In this document: positions 52,874 through 60,917 of the stretch, piece after piece
How the letters are laid out: the number at the start of each line of letters is the position of its first letter
How positions within the stretch are numbered: position 1 is the first letter of the stretch
Program-made: the position numbers and the translations under genes
The notes under the pieces: generated by a model
The model's database searches: none
Seen by the model: only the letters and a program-made list of their open reading frames with translations
What the model was told of the DNA's origin: nothing
NCBI RefSeq assembly: GCF_900110535.1
Contig: NZ_FOJA01000001.1
Span: 2,081,393-2,145,392 of the forward strand
Origin: Halobacterium jilantaiense
GTDB lineage: Archaea > Halobacteriota > Halobacteria > Halobacteriales > Halobacteriaceae
Length of the DNA stretch: 64,000 bases
Direction: 5' to 3'

Positions 52874-54385
52874 ATGGCCGCCTCGGGACCGTCAGACGAC
52901 CGCAGCGTCCCAGATCTCGACGCACTCGCCCAGGACGCGGAGTTCTTCCGCTCGCTGGTCGACAACGGGTCGGACGCCATCGTCACTATCGACGAACACA
53001 GCACCATCCGGTACGCCAACCAGGCGGTCGAGCGCGTCTTCGGGTACGCACCGGAGGACCTGATCGGCGAGAAACTCACCGCTGTCATGCCCGAGCGATT
53101 CTGCGCCGACCACTTCGACGCCGTCGACCGCTACCTCGACACCGGCGAACGCCAACTCGACTGGAGCAACATCGAGTTGCCCGCCGAACACGCCGACGGC
53201 CACGAGATTCCGCTCTCGATCACGTTCGAGGAACACGTCCACGAGGACGACCGCGTGTTCTCCGGCATCATGCGGGACATCTCCGCCCGGAAGTCCTACG
53301 AGGAGACGCTCGAATCCCTCCAGGCCACGGCGCGAGCGCTGATGGAGGCCCGCACCAGTTCGGCCATCGGCGACTGCGCCGTGGACGCCGCCGTCGACGT
53401 CATCGGCTTCCCGCTGGCCTCCCTGTACCGCCACGACGCCGCCAGCAACGTGCTGCGACCGGCCGCACAGAGCGACGACGCGGTCGACCTCTTCGGGGAG
53501 GCACCGACGCTCGCGGACGGCAGCCTCGCGTGGCAGGCGTTCCAGTCCGGCGACCCGGCGGAGTACCACGAGGACGACGACCGCGACGTCCCCGTCCACC
53601 GCCCCGACGGGCCGGTCGCCGCCGAGTACGCCGTCCCGCTCGGCGACCACGGCGTCCTGCTCGTCGCGGACACCGACACCGCCAACTTCGACGACCACAC
53701 GAAACACCTCGTGCGCATCCTCGCGGCGAACACGGAGGCCGCGCTCGCCCGCGCCGAACGCGAAGCCGAACGCGAACGACAGAACGAGCGCCTCGAACGG
53801 TTCGCGAGCATCGTCTCCCACGACCTCAGAGACCCCATCCAGTCCGCCCGGGCCACCACCGCGCTCGCGAAAGCCGGCGACGAGACGGCTCTCGACGACC
53901 TCGAAACCATCTTCGACCGCATGGAGGAACTCGTCGAGGACGTTCTCACGCTCGCCAAGCACGGCCAGGCCGTCGGCGAGACGGAGCCGGTCTCGCTGGC
54001 AGCGGTCGCCGACGACGCGTGGTCGACCGCCGGCACCGACGACGCCACGCTCGACGTCGACCCCGACCTCCCGACGCTGCAGGCGGACGGCGAACGCCTC
54101 CGCACACTCCTCGAGAACCTCTTCCGGAACTCGGTGACACACGGCGGTGACGCCGTCACGGTCACGCTCGGCCCCACCGACGACGGCTTCTACGTCGCCG
54201 ACGACGGGGCCGGCTTCGGCGACGCCGACCCCGAACAGCTCTTCGACTACGGCTACACGACCAGCGAGGACGGCACGGGCTTCGGCCTGAGCATCGTCCG
54301 GGACGTCGTCACGGCCCACGGCTGGACCATCGAGGCGTCCGAATCCGCGGCCGGTGGAGCCCGCTTCGACGTTCACCCGAGGTGA
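52874..54385 (+). CDS. PAS-GAF sensor histidine kinase
   Basis: 503 residues, cytoplasmic. PAS (about 20-140, with IRYANQAVERVFGYAPEDLI), GAF (about 150-300), HisKA with FASIVSHDLRDPIQSARAT (His316) and HATPase with LENLFRNSVTHGG, VADDGAGFGDAD and GTGFGLSIV. It should phosphorylate the response regulator encoded 6 nt downstream. TTTACAAC about 30 nt before the ATG may be the TATA box. The signal is unknown. Confidence 0.93.
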   Translation: MAASGPSDDRSVPDLDALAQDAEFFRSLVDNGSDAIVTIDEHSTIRYANQAVERVFGYAPEDLIGEKLTAVMPERFCADHFDAVDRYLDTGERQLDWSNIELPAEHADGHEIPLSITFEEHVHEDDRVFSGIMRDISARKSYEETLESLQATARALMEARTSSAIGDCAVDAAVDVIGFPLASLYRHDAASNVLRPAAQSDDAVDLFGEAPTLADGSLAWQAFQSGDPAEYHEDDDRDVPVHRPDGPVAAEYAVPLGDHGVLLVADTDTANFDDHTKHLVRILAANTEAALARAEREAERERQNERLERFASIVSHDLRDPIQSARATTALAKAGDETALDDLETIFDRMEELVEDVLTLAKHGQAVGETEPVSLAAVADDAWSTAGTDDATLDVDPDLPTLQADGERLRTLLENLFRNSVTHGGDAVTVTLGPTDDGFYVADDGAGFGDADPEQLFDYGYTTSEDGTGFGLSIVRDVVTAHGWTIEASESAAGGARFDVHPR

Positions 54386-54391
54386 CTACAC

Positions 54392-54988
54392 ATGGACTCA
54401 CGCACACCCGACGACACGGACACCGCGACGACTACGGACACCGACGACCGCCCGGTCGTCCTCGCTGTCGACGACGAACCACGCGTCGTCGAGGCGTTCG
54501 CCCTCTGGCTGGAGGACGACTACCGCGTGCTGACCGCCACCAGCGGCGAGGAGGCCCTCGAGGTGGCCGACGACAGCGTCGACGTGGCGCTGCTCGACCG
54601 ACAGATGCCGGGGACGACCGGCGACGAGGTCCTCGAAGAACTCCGGAACCGGGGACTCGACTGCCGGGTGGCGATGGTCACCGGCGTCGACCCCGACTTC
54701 GACATCGTCGAGTTGCCCTTCGAGGAGTACGTCCAGAAGCCCGTCGACGGCGACGCGCTCCACGACGTGGTCGGCCGCCTGCTCGACCTCGAACAGTACG
54801 ACGACTCCGTCGACGACCTCTACGCGGTCGTCCAGAAGCGCGTGACGCTCGAAGCCGAACTCCCCGACTCCGCGCTCGAAGACAACGACGAGTACCAGCG
54901 ACTCCGCGACCGCGAACGCGACCTCCAGAACGAGACCCAGTCGGTCATCGAGGACCTCGACGACGACGAGTTCGCGAAGCTCTTCTAG
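54392..54988 (+). CDS. Response regulator with HalX-type C-terminal domain
   Basis: 198 residues. The receiver domain (about 20-135) has VVLAVDDEPRVVEAFAL, the phospho-acceptor Asp69 in VALLDRQMPGTTG, and a VQKPVDGDALHD lysine. The C-terminal 60 residues (LYAVVQKRVTLEAELPDSAL, then a charged helix) fit the HalX domain common in haloarchaeal regulators; no winged helix is present. Cognate to the kinase upstream. How HalX proteins signal is not known. The stop overlaps the convergent small gene by 4 nt. Confidence 0.92.
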   Translation: MDSRTPDDTDTATTTDTDDRPVVLAVDDEPRVVEAFALWLEDDYRVLTATSGEEALEVADDSVDVALLDRQMPGTTGDEVLEELRNRGLDCRVAMVTGVDPDFDIVELPFEEYVQKPVDGDALHDVVGRLLDLEQYDDSVDDLYAVVQKRVTLEAELPDSALEDNDEYQRLRDRERDLQNETQSVIEDLDDDEFAKLF

Positions 54989-55221
54989 CCCATCCGCGTC
55001 AGCAGGTCTTCGACGTACTCCGGCACCGCGACGTCCGCCAGCGCCCCGGTCTCGTCCCAGGACGCCACGACCTCGTAACTGCCGTCGCGGTCGAGGTCGA
55101 GTTCCCACTTCGTGCCGTCCTCGTCGGTCACCTCCACGCGCGCCCCGCCGGACTCCAGCGGATGCTGGGGCGCTATCTCCACCGTGTTCCCGTTGTAGGC
55201 TTCGACGGTTTCCGCGTCCAT
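54985..55221 (-). CDS. Small hypothetical protein coupled to a methyltransferase
   Basis: 78 residues from MDAETVEAYNGNTVEIAPQH, or 95 from a GTG at 55272 that would overlap the methyltransferase stop (GTGA). A beta-rich domain (GARVEVTDEDGTKWELDLDR, SYEVVASWDET) is followed by a short helix. No function is recognised. Cotranscription with the upstream methyltransferase is likely. Confidence 0.7.
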   Translation of the reverse strand: MDAETVEAYNGNTVEIAPQHPLESGGARVEVTDEDGTKWELDLDRDGSYEVVASWDETGALADVAVPEYVEDLLTRMG

Positions 55222-55268
55222 GGACGGGAGTACGTCGCCCCGGTACTTGAGGCTTCGAGGACGCTGTG

Positions 55269-56024
55269 TCACTTCACCAGCTCCCAGACCTGCACGTCGT
55301 CCCCGTCACCGAGCGGCTGTCCGTCGAACCCACCGTTGACCGTCCACTCGGTGAACGGGGACTGTCGGGCGAGCAACTCGACCTGCTGGGCTGGCAGGTG
55401 CGAGAGTACGAACTCGTCTCGGGCGACGACCTCGCCGCCAGCGTCGCGGAGCTCCTGTTCGGTGCGGTAGGTCTGTGCCGTCTCGTCGGCGAGTATGGCC
55501 CGCGACCGGCCAGTCAGCGTCTCGTCGCCGTACTCGAACTCCCGGACACTGTGCCACTCACCGAACGACTCCGCGACAACCTCGTAGCGAGGGACGTAAA
55601 CGTCGAACAGCAGGCGACCGCCGTCGGCCAGCACGTCGTACAGCGAGCGCAGCGCCGCGAGCTGGTCGTCAACGGTCTGGAGGACGCACATCGAGTTGTA
55701 CGGCACTACTGCCAGCTCGTACGTCCGGTCGGCCCCGACCGTCCGCAGGTCCGCCTGCCAGACCGCCGGCGACAACCCCTCTCTGGCCGCCTGTTCGCGG
55801 AGCAGTGACAGCATCGGGGTGGACGCGTCGAAGCCGTCGGCGTCGACGCCCTGTCGACAGAACTCCAGATAGAGCCGGCCGCTCCCGCAGGCTCCCTCCA
55901 GTACGGGTCCGTCAGCCGCCGTCGCCGCGCCGACGTAGAACCCCTCATCGCCCACGTCACCGTAGTCGTGGGTGGCCTCGTAGAACGCTGCCAGCGGTGC
56001 AGAAAACCCCTCTGGTTCGCTCAC
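55269..56024 (-). CDS. Class I SAM-dependent methyltransferase
   Basis: 251 residues. VLEGACGSGRLYLEFCRQGV is motif I and its helix, VDADGFDASTPMLSLLREQA (in part) motif II, and LAVVPYNSMCVLQTVDDQLA motif IV/V. LRSLYDVLADGGRLLFDVYV ends the core. The C-terminal beta region resembles small-molecule methyltransferases. Substrate unknown. Followed by a small gene on the same strand. Confidence 0.9.
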   Translation of the reverse strand: MSEPEGFSAPLAAFYEATHDYGDVGDEGFYVGAATAADGPVLEGACGSGRLYLEFCRQGVDADGFDASTPMLSLLREQAAREGLSPAVWQADLRTVGADRTYELAVVPYNSMCVLQTVDDQLAALRSLYDVLADGGRLLFDVYVPRYEVVAESFGEWHSVREFEYGDETLTGRSRAILADETAQTYRTEQELRDAGGEVVARDEFVLSHLPAQQVELLARQSPFTEWTVNGGFDGQPLGDGDDVQVWELVK

Positions 56025-56134
56025 TTCGGGTTCGTCGGAGCGACGCAGTATAAGCGTTGCCGGGGGTTCCGCGATTCGACACTCGTTTCGGTTCCGTAGA
56101 GATGAAACTCCACGATTTGTCGCTTCGCAGGAAG

Positions 56135-56206
56135 AGCCTAGGCCGGAATTTGAATCCGGGGTCTCGTCCTTACCAAGGACGCGCTTTACCGCTAAGCTAC
56201 CCAGGC
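56135..56206 (-). tRNA. tRNA-Thr (GGT anticodon)
   Basis: 72 nt on the minus strand. Acceptor GCCTGGG pairs with CCTAGGC, anticodon loop TTGGTAA between CGTCC/GGACG gives anticodon GGT, and the T-arm is CCGGA-TTCAAAT-TCCGG. No encoded CCA; the discriminator base is T. Confidence 0.93.
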
Positions 56207-56250
56207 ACGCATTCCGAGAAAGGTTCGGGAGTAACTTTAGGCGTTTCGAT

Positions 56251-56916
56251 TCAGCGGTCGCCGACGGACGGCGTGCCGACCCGGTCGTCCCCCGTCTGGG
56301 TGCCGACTCGCGCCATCACGTCCTCGACGCCCTCCGGGAGCGCGTCGCCGGAGTCCGGCAGCGGCGGTTCGCCGTGGTTGTCGGCGAGGCCCACGAGGTA
56401 CTGCCGGAGCGGCACCGGCGCTTCGGAGCCGGACGTCGAACCGCCGGCGATGGCGGCGAGCTCGAAGACGTTCGCCTCCAGGCCGCGGTCGGTCGGCGTG
56501 CGGTCGGCGTGCTGGTCGGTCTGCTCGCGGCCGAACGCCCGAACGGTCTCGACGGCCTGCTCGGCAGCCTCGGTGCGCGCGAGCAGCCGGAATCCCCGTG
56601 CGACGAGCACGTCGGCGGCGAGGATGTCGAGGTCGGCCGTCGGGTCGTCGGCGTCGGCGTGCGTCCACGGCTCGGCGGCGACCAGCGAGCGCGTGACGCG
56701 CAGCCCGTCGTAGATGAGCTGCACACCGGCTGCTCGTCGGGATGCGGCGTGGTCGTCGACCGCACCGTCGACGACGCGGGCGCTGAGAACGGTCAGGACG
56801 CCCGGAAGCATCGAGGACGACGCGACGTGGTCGTCGATGACCGCCCGGAGCCCGTCGGGTTCGACGTCCGCGACGGCCTCTCTGGCGGCGGCACTTACCT
56901 GCTCGGCCTCGTCCAT
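56251..56916 (-). CDS. Haloarchaea-type helical protein of unknown function
   Basis: 221 residues from MDEAEQVSAAAREAVADVEP. The middle is a helical bundle (MLPGVLTVLSARVVDGAVDD, GVQLIYDGLRVTRSLVAAEP, DLDILAADVLVARGFRLLAR) that recalls polyprenyl-synthase-like all-helical folds, but the DDxxD motifs are absent. No catalytic residues are recognised. It is divergent from the crotonase gene with 60 nt between starts. Confidence 0.75.
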   Translation of the reverse strand: MDEAEQVSAAAREAVADVEPDGLRAVIDDHVASSSMLPGVLTVLSARVVDGAVDDHAASRRAAGVQLIYDGLRVTRSLVAAEPWTHADADDPTADLDILAADVLVARGFRLLARTEAAEQAVETVRAFGREQTDQHADRTPTDRGLEANVFELAAIAGGSTSGSEAPVPLRQYLVGLADNHGEPPLPDSGDALPEGVEDVMARVGTQTGDDRVGTPSVGDR

Positions 56917-56976
56917 CTTGGTCGGACTAGCGGTGGCAACGGCAAAGACCTTTGGAAACCACACCTAGCCACCGGC

Positions 56977-57645
56977 ATGCTCTCGGTGACCGACGGCGAC
57001 CACCTGCGCGAGATTCTCCTCGACCGGCCGGCCAAGCGAAACGCTCTCACGCGCGACGGACTGGACCGCCTCCGAGAGTGCGTCGAGTCGGCCGCCCAGC
57101 CCGTCGTCTACGTCCACGGTGCTGGCGACGCGTTCAGCGCCGGTGCCGACCTCGACACAGTCCAGCGTCTGGACGGCGAATCCGGGCAGGCGTTCGCCCG
57201 CCGCGGCCAGCGCACGATGAACGCTATCGCGGACGCCGACAGCGTCGTGGTCGCGGGCGTCGACGGCCCCGCCCGGGGTGGCGGCGTCGAACTCGCGCTC
57301 GCCTGCGACGTCCGCGTCTGCACGCCGCGCGCGTCGTTCGCGGAGACCGGAGTCACTCTCGGCCTGTTCGGTGCCTGGGGCGGCACCCGGCGGCTCCGGC
57401 AGGCGGTCGGCTCCACGCACGCCGCCGACCTCTCGCTCTCGGGTCGAGCCGTCGACGCGGACGAAGCCCGAGAGATGGGGCTGGTCTCCCGGGTCGTCGA
57501 CGACCCGCGGCGGGTCGCCGAAGAGATTGCGGCCAACGACCCGGACGCGCTCCGAGAACTGACGCCGCTGCTGCGGGTGGACGGCGACCGGGAGACGACC
57601 GACGACCGCGAAGCGGCGGCGTTCGGCCGACTGCTCGACGAATAG
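56977..57645 (+). CDS. Enoyl-CoA hydratase/isomerase family (crotonase) protein
   Basis: 222 residues. GAGDAFSAGADLDTV is the first oxyanion-hole segment, VDGPARGGGVELALACDVRV the second. FAETGVTLGLFGAWGGTRRL carries a Glu at the position used by hydratases. Shorter than typical (about 255-260), with a reduced C-terminal helix. It may hydrate or isomerise an acyl-CoA in fatty acid degradation; the exact substrate is unknown. Confidence 0.88.
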   Translation: MLSVTDGDHLREILLDRPAKRNALTRDGLDRLRECVESAAQPVVYVHGAGDAFSAGADLDTVQRLDGESGQAFARRGQRTMNAIADADSVVVAGVDGPARGGGVELALACDVRVCTPRASFAETGVTLGLFGAWGGTRRLRQAVGSTHAADLSLSGRAVDADEAREMGLVSRVVDDPRRVAEEIAANDPDALRELTPLLRVDGDRETTDDREAAAFGRLLDE

Positions 57646-57658
57646 CGGCTCTCCGGCG

Positions 57659-58465
57659 TTACGGCGCTGGCGGCATCGCGCGCTTGTGCTCGCTCGCCTC
57701 GTAGAGCTCCCGGACGGTCTCGACCACGGTCGCGTCGACGCCGAGGTGGTCGGCCGTCGCGCTCGCCGGGACGCCGCCCTCGACGTGGACGGCGAGCACG
57801 GCGTCGATGACATCGTAGCCGACGCCGAGTTCGCCCTCGTCGGTCTGGTCGGCCCACAGCCCCGCGGTCGGCGCTTTCGTCACGAGGTCCTCGGGGACGC
57901 CGAGGTCGCGGGCGAGCTGCCGGACCTGCATCTTGTAGAGATTCCCGATGGGGTTGCAGTCGACGGCCTGGTCGCCGTACTTCGTGTAGTAGCCCGTCAT
58001 CGCCTCCGCGCGGTTCCCCGTCCCCAGCACGAGGCCCTGCTCGTGGTTCGCGACGAAGTAGTTCAGGACGGCTCTCGTCCGCGCGCGAGCGTTCCCGACC
58101 GCGAGCTCGTCGTCGGCCGCGTCGGGGTAGATGTCTGCGAGCTGGTCGACGAACGGGTCGATTTCGACGACGTCGTACTCGATGCCGAGGTCCTCGGCGA
58201 CGCGCTCGGCGTCGCTCATGTTCTCGTCGCTGGACACCGCGCCCGGCATCACGAGTCCGTGCAGGGCGTCCGCGCCGAGTTCGTCGACGGTCAGGTGCGC
58301 GACGGTCGTCGAGTCGATGCCGCCCGAGAGCCCGAGCACGCAGCGCTCGGCACCCGCGGCGTCGACAGTTTCTCGAACGAACGACTGGATGCGGTCTCGA
58401 CGGTCCGCGAGTTCGGCGTCCGAGAAGCGAAGGTCGAGCGGCTCGACGGTCTCTGGGGCACTCAT
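57659..58465 (-). CDS. nadE: NAD+ synthase, ammonia-dependent
   Basis: 268 residues from MSAPETVEPLDLRFSDAELA. The PP-loop is LGLSGGIDSTTVAH (Ser47-Ser52). VLGTGNRAEAMTGYYTKYGD and NPIGNLYKMQVRQLA bind deamido-NAD. No glutaminase domain is present, so ammonia is the nitrogen donor. Last step of NAD synthesis. An imperfectly spaced palindrome (58520-58533) lies in its upstream region. Confidence 0.95.
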   Translation of the reverse strand: MSAPETVEPLDLRFSDAELADRRDRIQSFVRETVDAAGAERCVLGLSGGIDSTTVAHLTVDELGADALHGLVMPGAVSSDENMSDAERVAEDLGIEYDVVEIDPFVDQLADIYPDAADDELAVGNARARTRAVLNYFVANHEQGLVLGTGNRAEAMTGYYTKYGDQAVDCNPIGNLYKMQVRQLARDLGVPEDLVTKAPTAGLWADQTDEGELGVGYDVIDAVLAVHVEGGVPASATADHLGVDATVVETVRELYEASEHKRAMPPAP

Positions 58466-58519
58466 CGCCCCTAGATTCGGCGCACCGCGACTAAAACCCC
58501 CGCGCCCGGGCGAGAAACT

Positions 58520-58533
58520 TGGACGAACGTCCA
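58520..58533. promoter_or_regulatory. TGGACG-AA-CGTCCA palindrome upstream of nadE
   Basis: A perfect 6-2-6 inverted repeat 55-68 nt before the nadE ATG. It is a candidate operator; no TATA box is obvious between it and the start. Confidence 0.35.
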
Positions 58534-58637
58534 CTCCGCGAAGCGCTACGTTCAAGTGCAGGCGCAGACAAATCCCGGTCGCGCGCTGGTGGTGAGCGGA
58601 CCCGACGGGTTCGCGAGGTACAGCGCAAGTGCAACGG

Positions 58638-58708
58638 GCGCTGGTGGTCTAGTGGTAGGACATGAGCTTCCCAAGCTCATAGCCCGGGTTCAATTCCCGG
58701 CCAGCGCA
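58638..58708 (+). tRNA. tRNA-Gly (CCC anticodon)
   Basis: 71 nt. Acceptor GCGCTGG pairs with CCAGCGC, D-arm GGTCTAGTGGTAGGACA, anticodon loop TTCCCAA between TGAGC and GCTCA gives CCC, T-arm CCGGG-TTCAATT-CCCGG; discriminator A, no encoded CCA. Two further copies of its 3' end follow downstream. Confidence 0.95.
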
Positions 58709-59035
58709 CTCCCCTGAAACTCGAACCGACCAGCGACGGCTGTGTCGCTGTTCGTTCGATTCGTCACGTGGCTTCGCGAGGGAATTGAGCCCTGCCAGTC
58801 GCGCGCAGCGAACACAGTGAGCGAGCACGTCTGGCTCTGGTTCAATTCCCGGCCAGCGCACTTCGCAATCTCACTTCGTTCGACAGCTCGTGCGCTGCCG
58901 ACGTCTCGTTCGCTCCGCTCACGAGATTTCCGGAAGACGCGTAGCGTCTTCCGACGTTCGCAGTCCTGCGGACTGCTCACTCCCGGCCAGCGCACTCCTC
59001 TGGAACTCGAACCGCCAGCGACGGCCGTGTCGCCG
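58709..59035 (+). repeat. Tandem copies of the tRNA-Gly 3' end with palindromic filler (372-bp gene-free stretch)
   Basis: The 24 nt 58687-58710 (tRNA 3' end plus CT) recur exactly at 58839-58862. The 56 nt 58695-58750 recur with about five differences at 58981-59035. The filler holds CGGAAGACGC-GTA-GCGTCTTCCG and GCAGTCC-TGC-GGACTGC hairpins and a TCTCG...CGAGA pair. No integrase or credible gene lies in 58709-59080; frames here encode peptides such as AGRELN from tRNA sequence. Confidence 0.85.
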
Positions 59036-59080
59036 AACGTGGACGCGGACGGACACTGCCTCGCGAGGGCTCGCGGCCGG

Positions 59081-60076
59081 TCAGAACACCAGTAGCTCTG
59101 CGACGACGGCTCCGAGGACGGCGAGCACGGCGAGCGCGAAGCCGGTGCGTTTGACGCGCCAGCCGTATGCGTCGAGGTCGTCGTCGTCGGTGCCGAGGAT
59201 GGTGACGAGCCGACTCGGGTGTCGGAATGGGCTGGGCGGCCGTGGTTCGCGGACGCGGGCGCGGACGCGACGGTACTCCCCGAACGACCAGGTGAGATAC
59301 AGCACGACGCCGAGCACGAGGAGCCCCAGACCGCCGGCCAATCCGAAGACGGCGAGGCCGGCCGGGTCGGTGGGTTCCGACTCCAGCGTCGGGGACGCGC
59401 CCGGCGCGCCACCGCCGGCGGCGAGGAGGATGCCGACGAGCGCGAGCACCGAGACGAGCACCAGCACCGGTCCGGCGACCATCAGGCGCTTGCTCGCGGT
59501 GTTGACGGCGTTCCGGTCGACGCCGAGCAGCGTCCCGGCGTCCGCGTCGGTCGACTCTCGCTCCGGCCGGAGGTCGGTGTGCTGTCCGGGGTCGCGTGCG
59601 CCGATGGCGTTCAGTGCGACCAGCGCGAAGACGACCGCGCCGCCGCCGACGAACACGAACGGACCGGAGGTCGTCTGGCGCTCCAGGAACGCCTCGCCCG
59701 GGGCAGACGGGTCGACGTACGCGGTCACGGTCGCGTTCGGCTCGTAGGGTTCGAGGACGGCTTCGGCGTCGCTCCGGGAGTCGTACTGGCGACTGATGCT
59801 CCCCGGGAACACGCGGTCGCTCGTGTACTCCGTGCCCTCGTAGCGGTAGGTGAACTCGACGTCGAACCCGTACTGGATGCCGCTGCGACGGCCGCCGCTG
59901 TCACTTTCGACAGCCGCCTCGTGGATGGTCGCGTCGACGGCCACGGCGTCCTCGACGGCCGCCGACTGCTGGACGTAGTCGTACCCCCCGTAGCCGGCGC
60001 AGGCGGTCGCGAGCAACAGCGCGACGACAGTCCACTTCGTGACCGTGACTGGCGTCTCGCCGACGGTGAACTGCAT
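59081..60076 (-). CDS. DUF3592-type membrane protein
   Basis: 331 residues from MQFTVGETPVTVTKWTVVAL. The first helix is followed by an extracytoplasmic domain with VEFTYRYEGTEYTSDRVFPG and YEPNATVTAYVDPSAPGEAF, the DUF3592 pattern. Three more hydrophobic regions and a final helix (ALAVLAVLGAVVAELLVF) complete it. CATAATAT lies 28-35 nt upstream of this ATG, which favours it over an ATG ten codons earlier. Function unknown. Confidence 0.85.
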   Translation of the reverse strand: MQFTVGETPVTVTKWTVVALLLATACAGYGGYDYVQQSAAVEDAVAVDATIHEAAVESDSGGRRSGIQYGFDVEFTYRYEGTEYTSDRVFPGSISRQYDSRSDAEAVLEPYEPNATVTAYVDPSAPGEAFLERQTTSGPFVFVGGGAVVFALVALNAIGARDPGQHTDLRPERESTDADAGTLLGVDRNAVNTASKRLMVAGPVLVLVSVLALVGILLAAGGGAPGASPTLESEPTDPAGLAVFGLAGGLGLLVLGVVLYLTWSFGEYRRVRARVREPRPPSPFRHPSRLVTILGTDDDDLDAYGWRVKRTGFALAVLAVLGAVVAELLVF

Positions 60077-60205
60077 CCTACGCGCTGCTGACAGCGCCGA
60101 CGGCATAATATCTGGCGGACCGTGTCACGCCACGAAACTCCGCCTGCAGCCGCCAGCGCTCGCGAACCCGGAACGTTCTTTGTGCGAGGCGAGCGAAACC
60201 GGGCC

Positions 60206-60619
60206 GTGTCACTCGACGCTCCGGCCGCCCGAGAGTGCGTGCTGACAGAACACGCGGACGTCGTCGCGGCCGTCGGAGAGAGTGCGGACGCGGTCGAGCG
60301 CGCCGCGCAGGGAGATGCTGGGGACTGCTTCGAAACCGGTACCGCGCTCGCCGACGCGTTCGAGTCGACGCTCGCCGAGCGCGGCGTCCTCAGTCGGCTG
60401 CCGGGCGTGCTCGTGGCGGCTGTCGAGGCCGCGGGCGGAGCGCTGTCGGCAGCGCCGGTGGCAGCGCCGCCGTACGTCACCGTAACGGGCCGCGGGCCGG
60501 TGCTGCGCGCGACGCTCGACGGTGGCCGGCTCGTCGTCGAACTGCAGGCGTTCCGGCTCACGAACCAGCACCGCTACGAGCGCCGGGGCGACGTGGCCGT
60601 CGACGCCGTGGTCCGCTGA
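60206..60619 (+). CDS. Conserved-looking hypothetical protein
   Basis: 137 residues from GTG (MSLDAPAARECVLTEHADVV), with TTCTTT about 28 nt upstream; a GTG 28 codons earlier is possible. A helical N-terminal half (DAVERAAQGDAGDCFETGTA, LADAFESTLAERGVL) is followed by strands (PPYVTVTGRGPVLRATLDGG, RLVVELQAFRLT). No function is recognised. Ends 5 nt before the convergent glutaredoxin stop. Confidence 0.7.
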   Translation: MSLDAPAARECVLTEHADVVAAVGESADAVERAAQGDAGDCFETGTALADAFESTLAERGVLSRLPGVLVAAVEAAGGALSAAPVAAPPYVTVTGRGPVLRATLDGGRLVVELQAFRLTNQHRYERRGDVAVDAVVR

Positions 60620-60624
60620 GCCGG

Positions 60625-60885
60625 CTACGCGTAGTGCGTCTCCAGGTACTCGACGATGTCGTCGCTGCCGTACAGCGCCTCCTCGCGGTCGGTGTCGACG
60701 AGGTACGGGATTTCGTCGTCCCCACCGGCCTGAAGTTCGTCGTGGGTGCGTTCGTTCGTGACGTCGCCGCCCTCGTCGCCGGGGAGCCGGGGGTTGTGGG
60801 CGACGTATGAGACTCCGAGATCTGAGAGCGTCTCGCGGACGGTCGCGGAGTACGGGCAGCCCTCCGACTGGTAGAGTTCCAGCAC
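60625..60885 (-). CDS. Glutaredoxin/GST-N-like thioredoxin-fold protein
   Basis: 86 residues from GTG. VLELYQSEGCPYSATVRETL carries the active-site C-P-Y-S (a monothiol-type motif; the second Cys of CPYC is Ser). DDEIPYLVDTDREEALYGSD is the cis-Pro loop and GSD motif that bind a thiol cofactor. Haloarchaea use gamma-glutamylcysteine rather than glutathione. Last gene of the Nmad3 operon. Confidence 0.88.
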   Translation of the reverse strand: MLELYQSEGCPYSATVRETLSDLGVSYVAHNPRLPGDEGGDVTNERTHDELQAGGDDEIPYLVDTDREEALYGSDDIVEYLETHYA

Positions 60886-60917
60886 ACCAGACCGTTCGAC
60901 GGCCAGCCACGTAAGCG

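Noticed and set aside
58649-58861. Minus-strand frames overlapping tRNA-Gly with AGRELNPG-like peptides
   Set aside because: Typical spurious translations of tRNA sequence; the repeated peptide reflects the repeated tRNA 3' ends.
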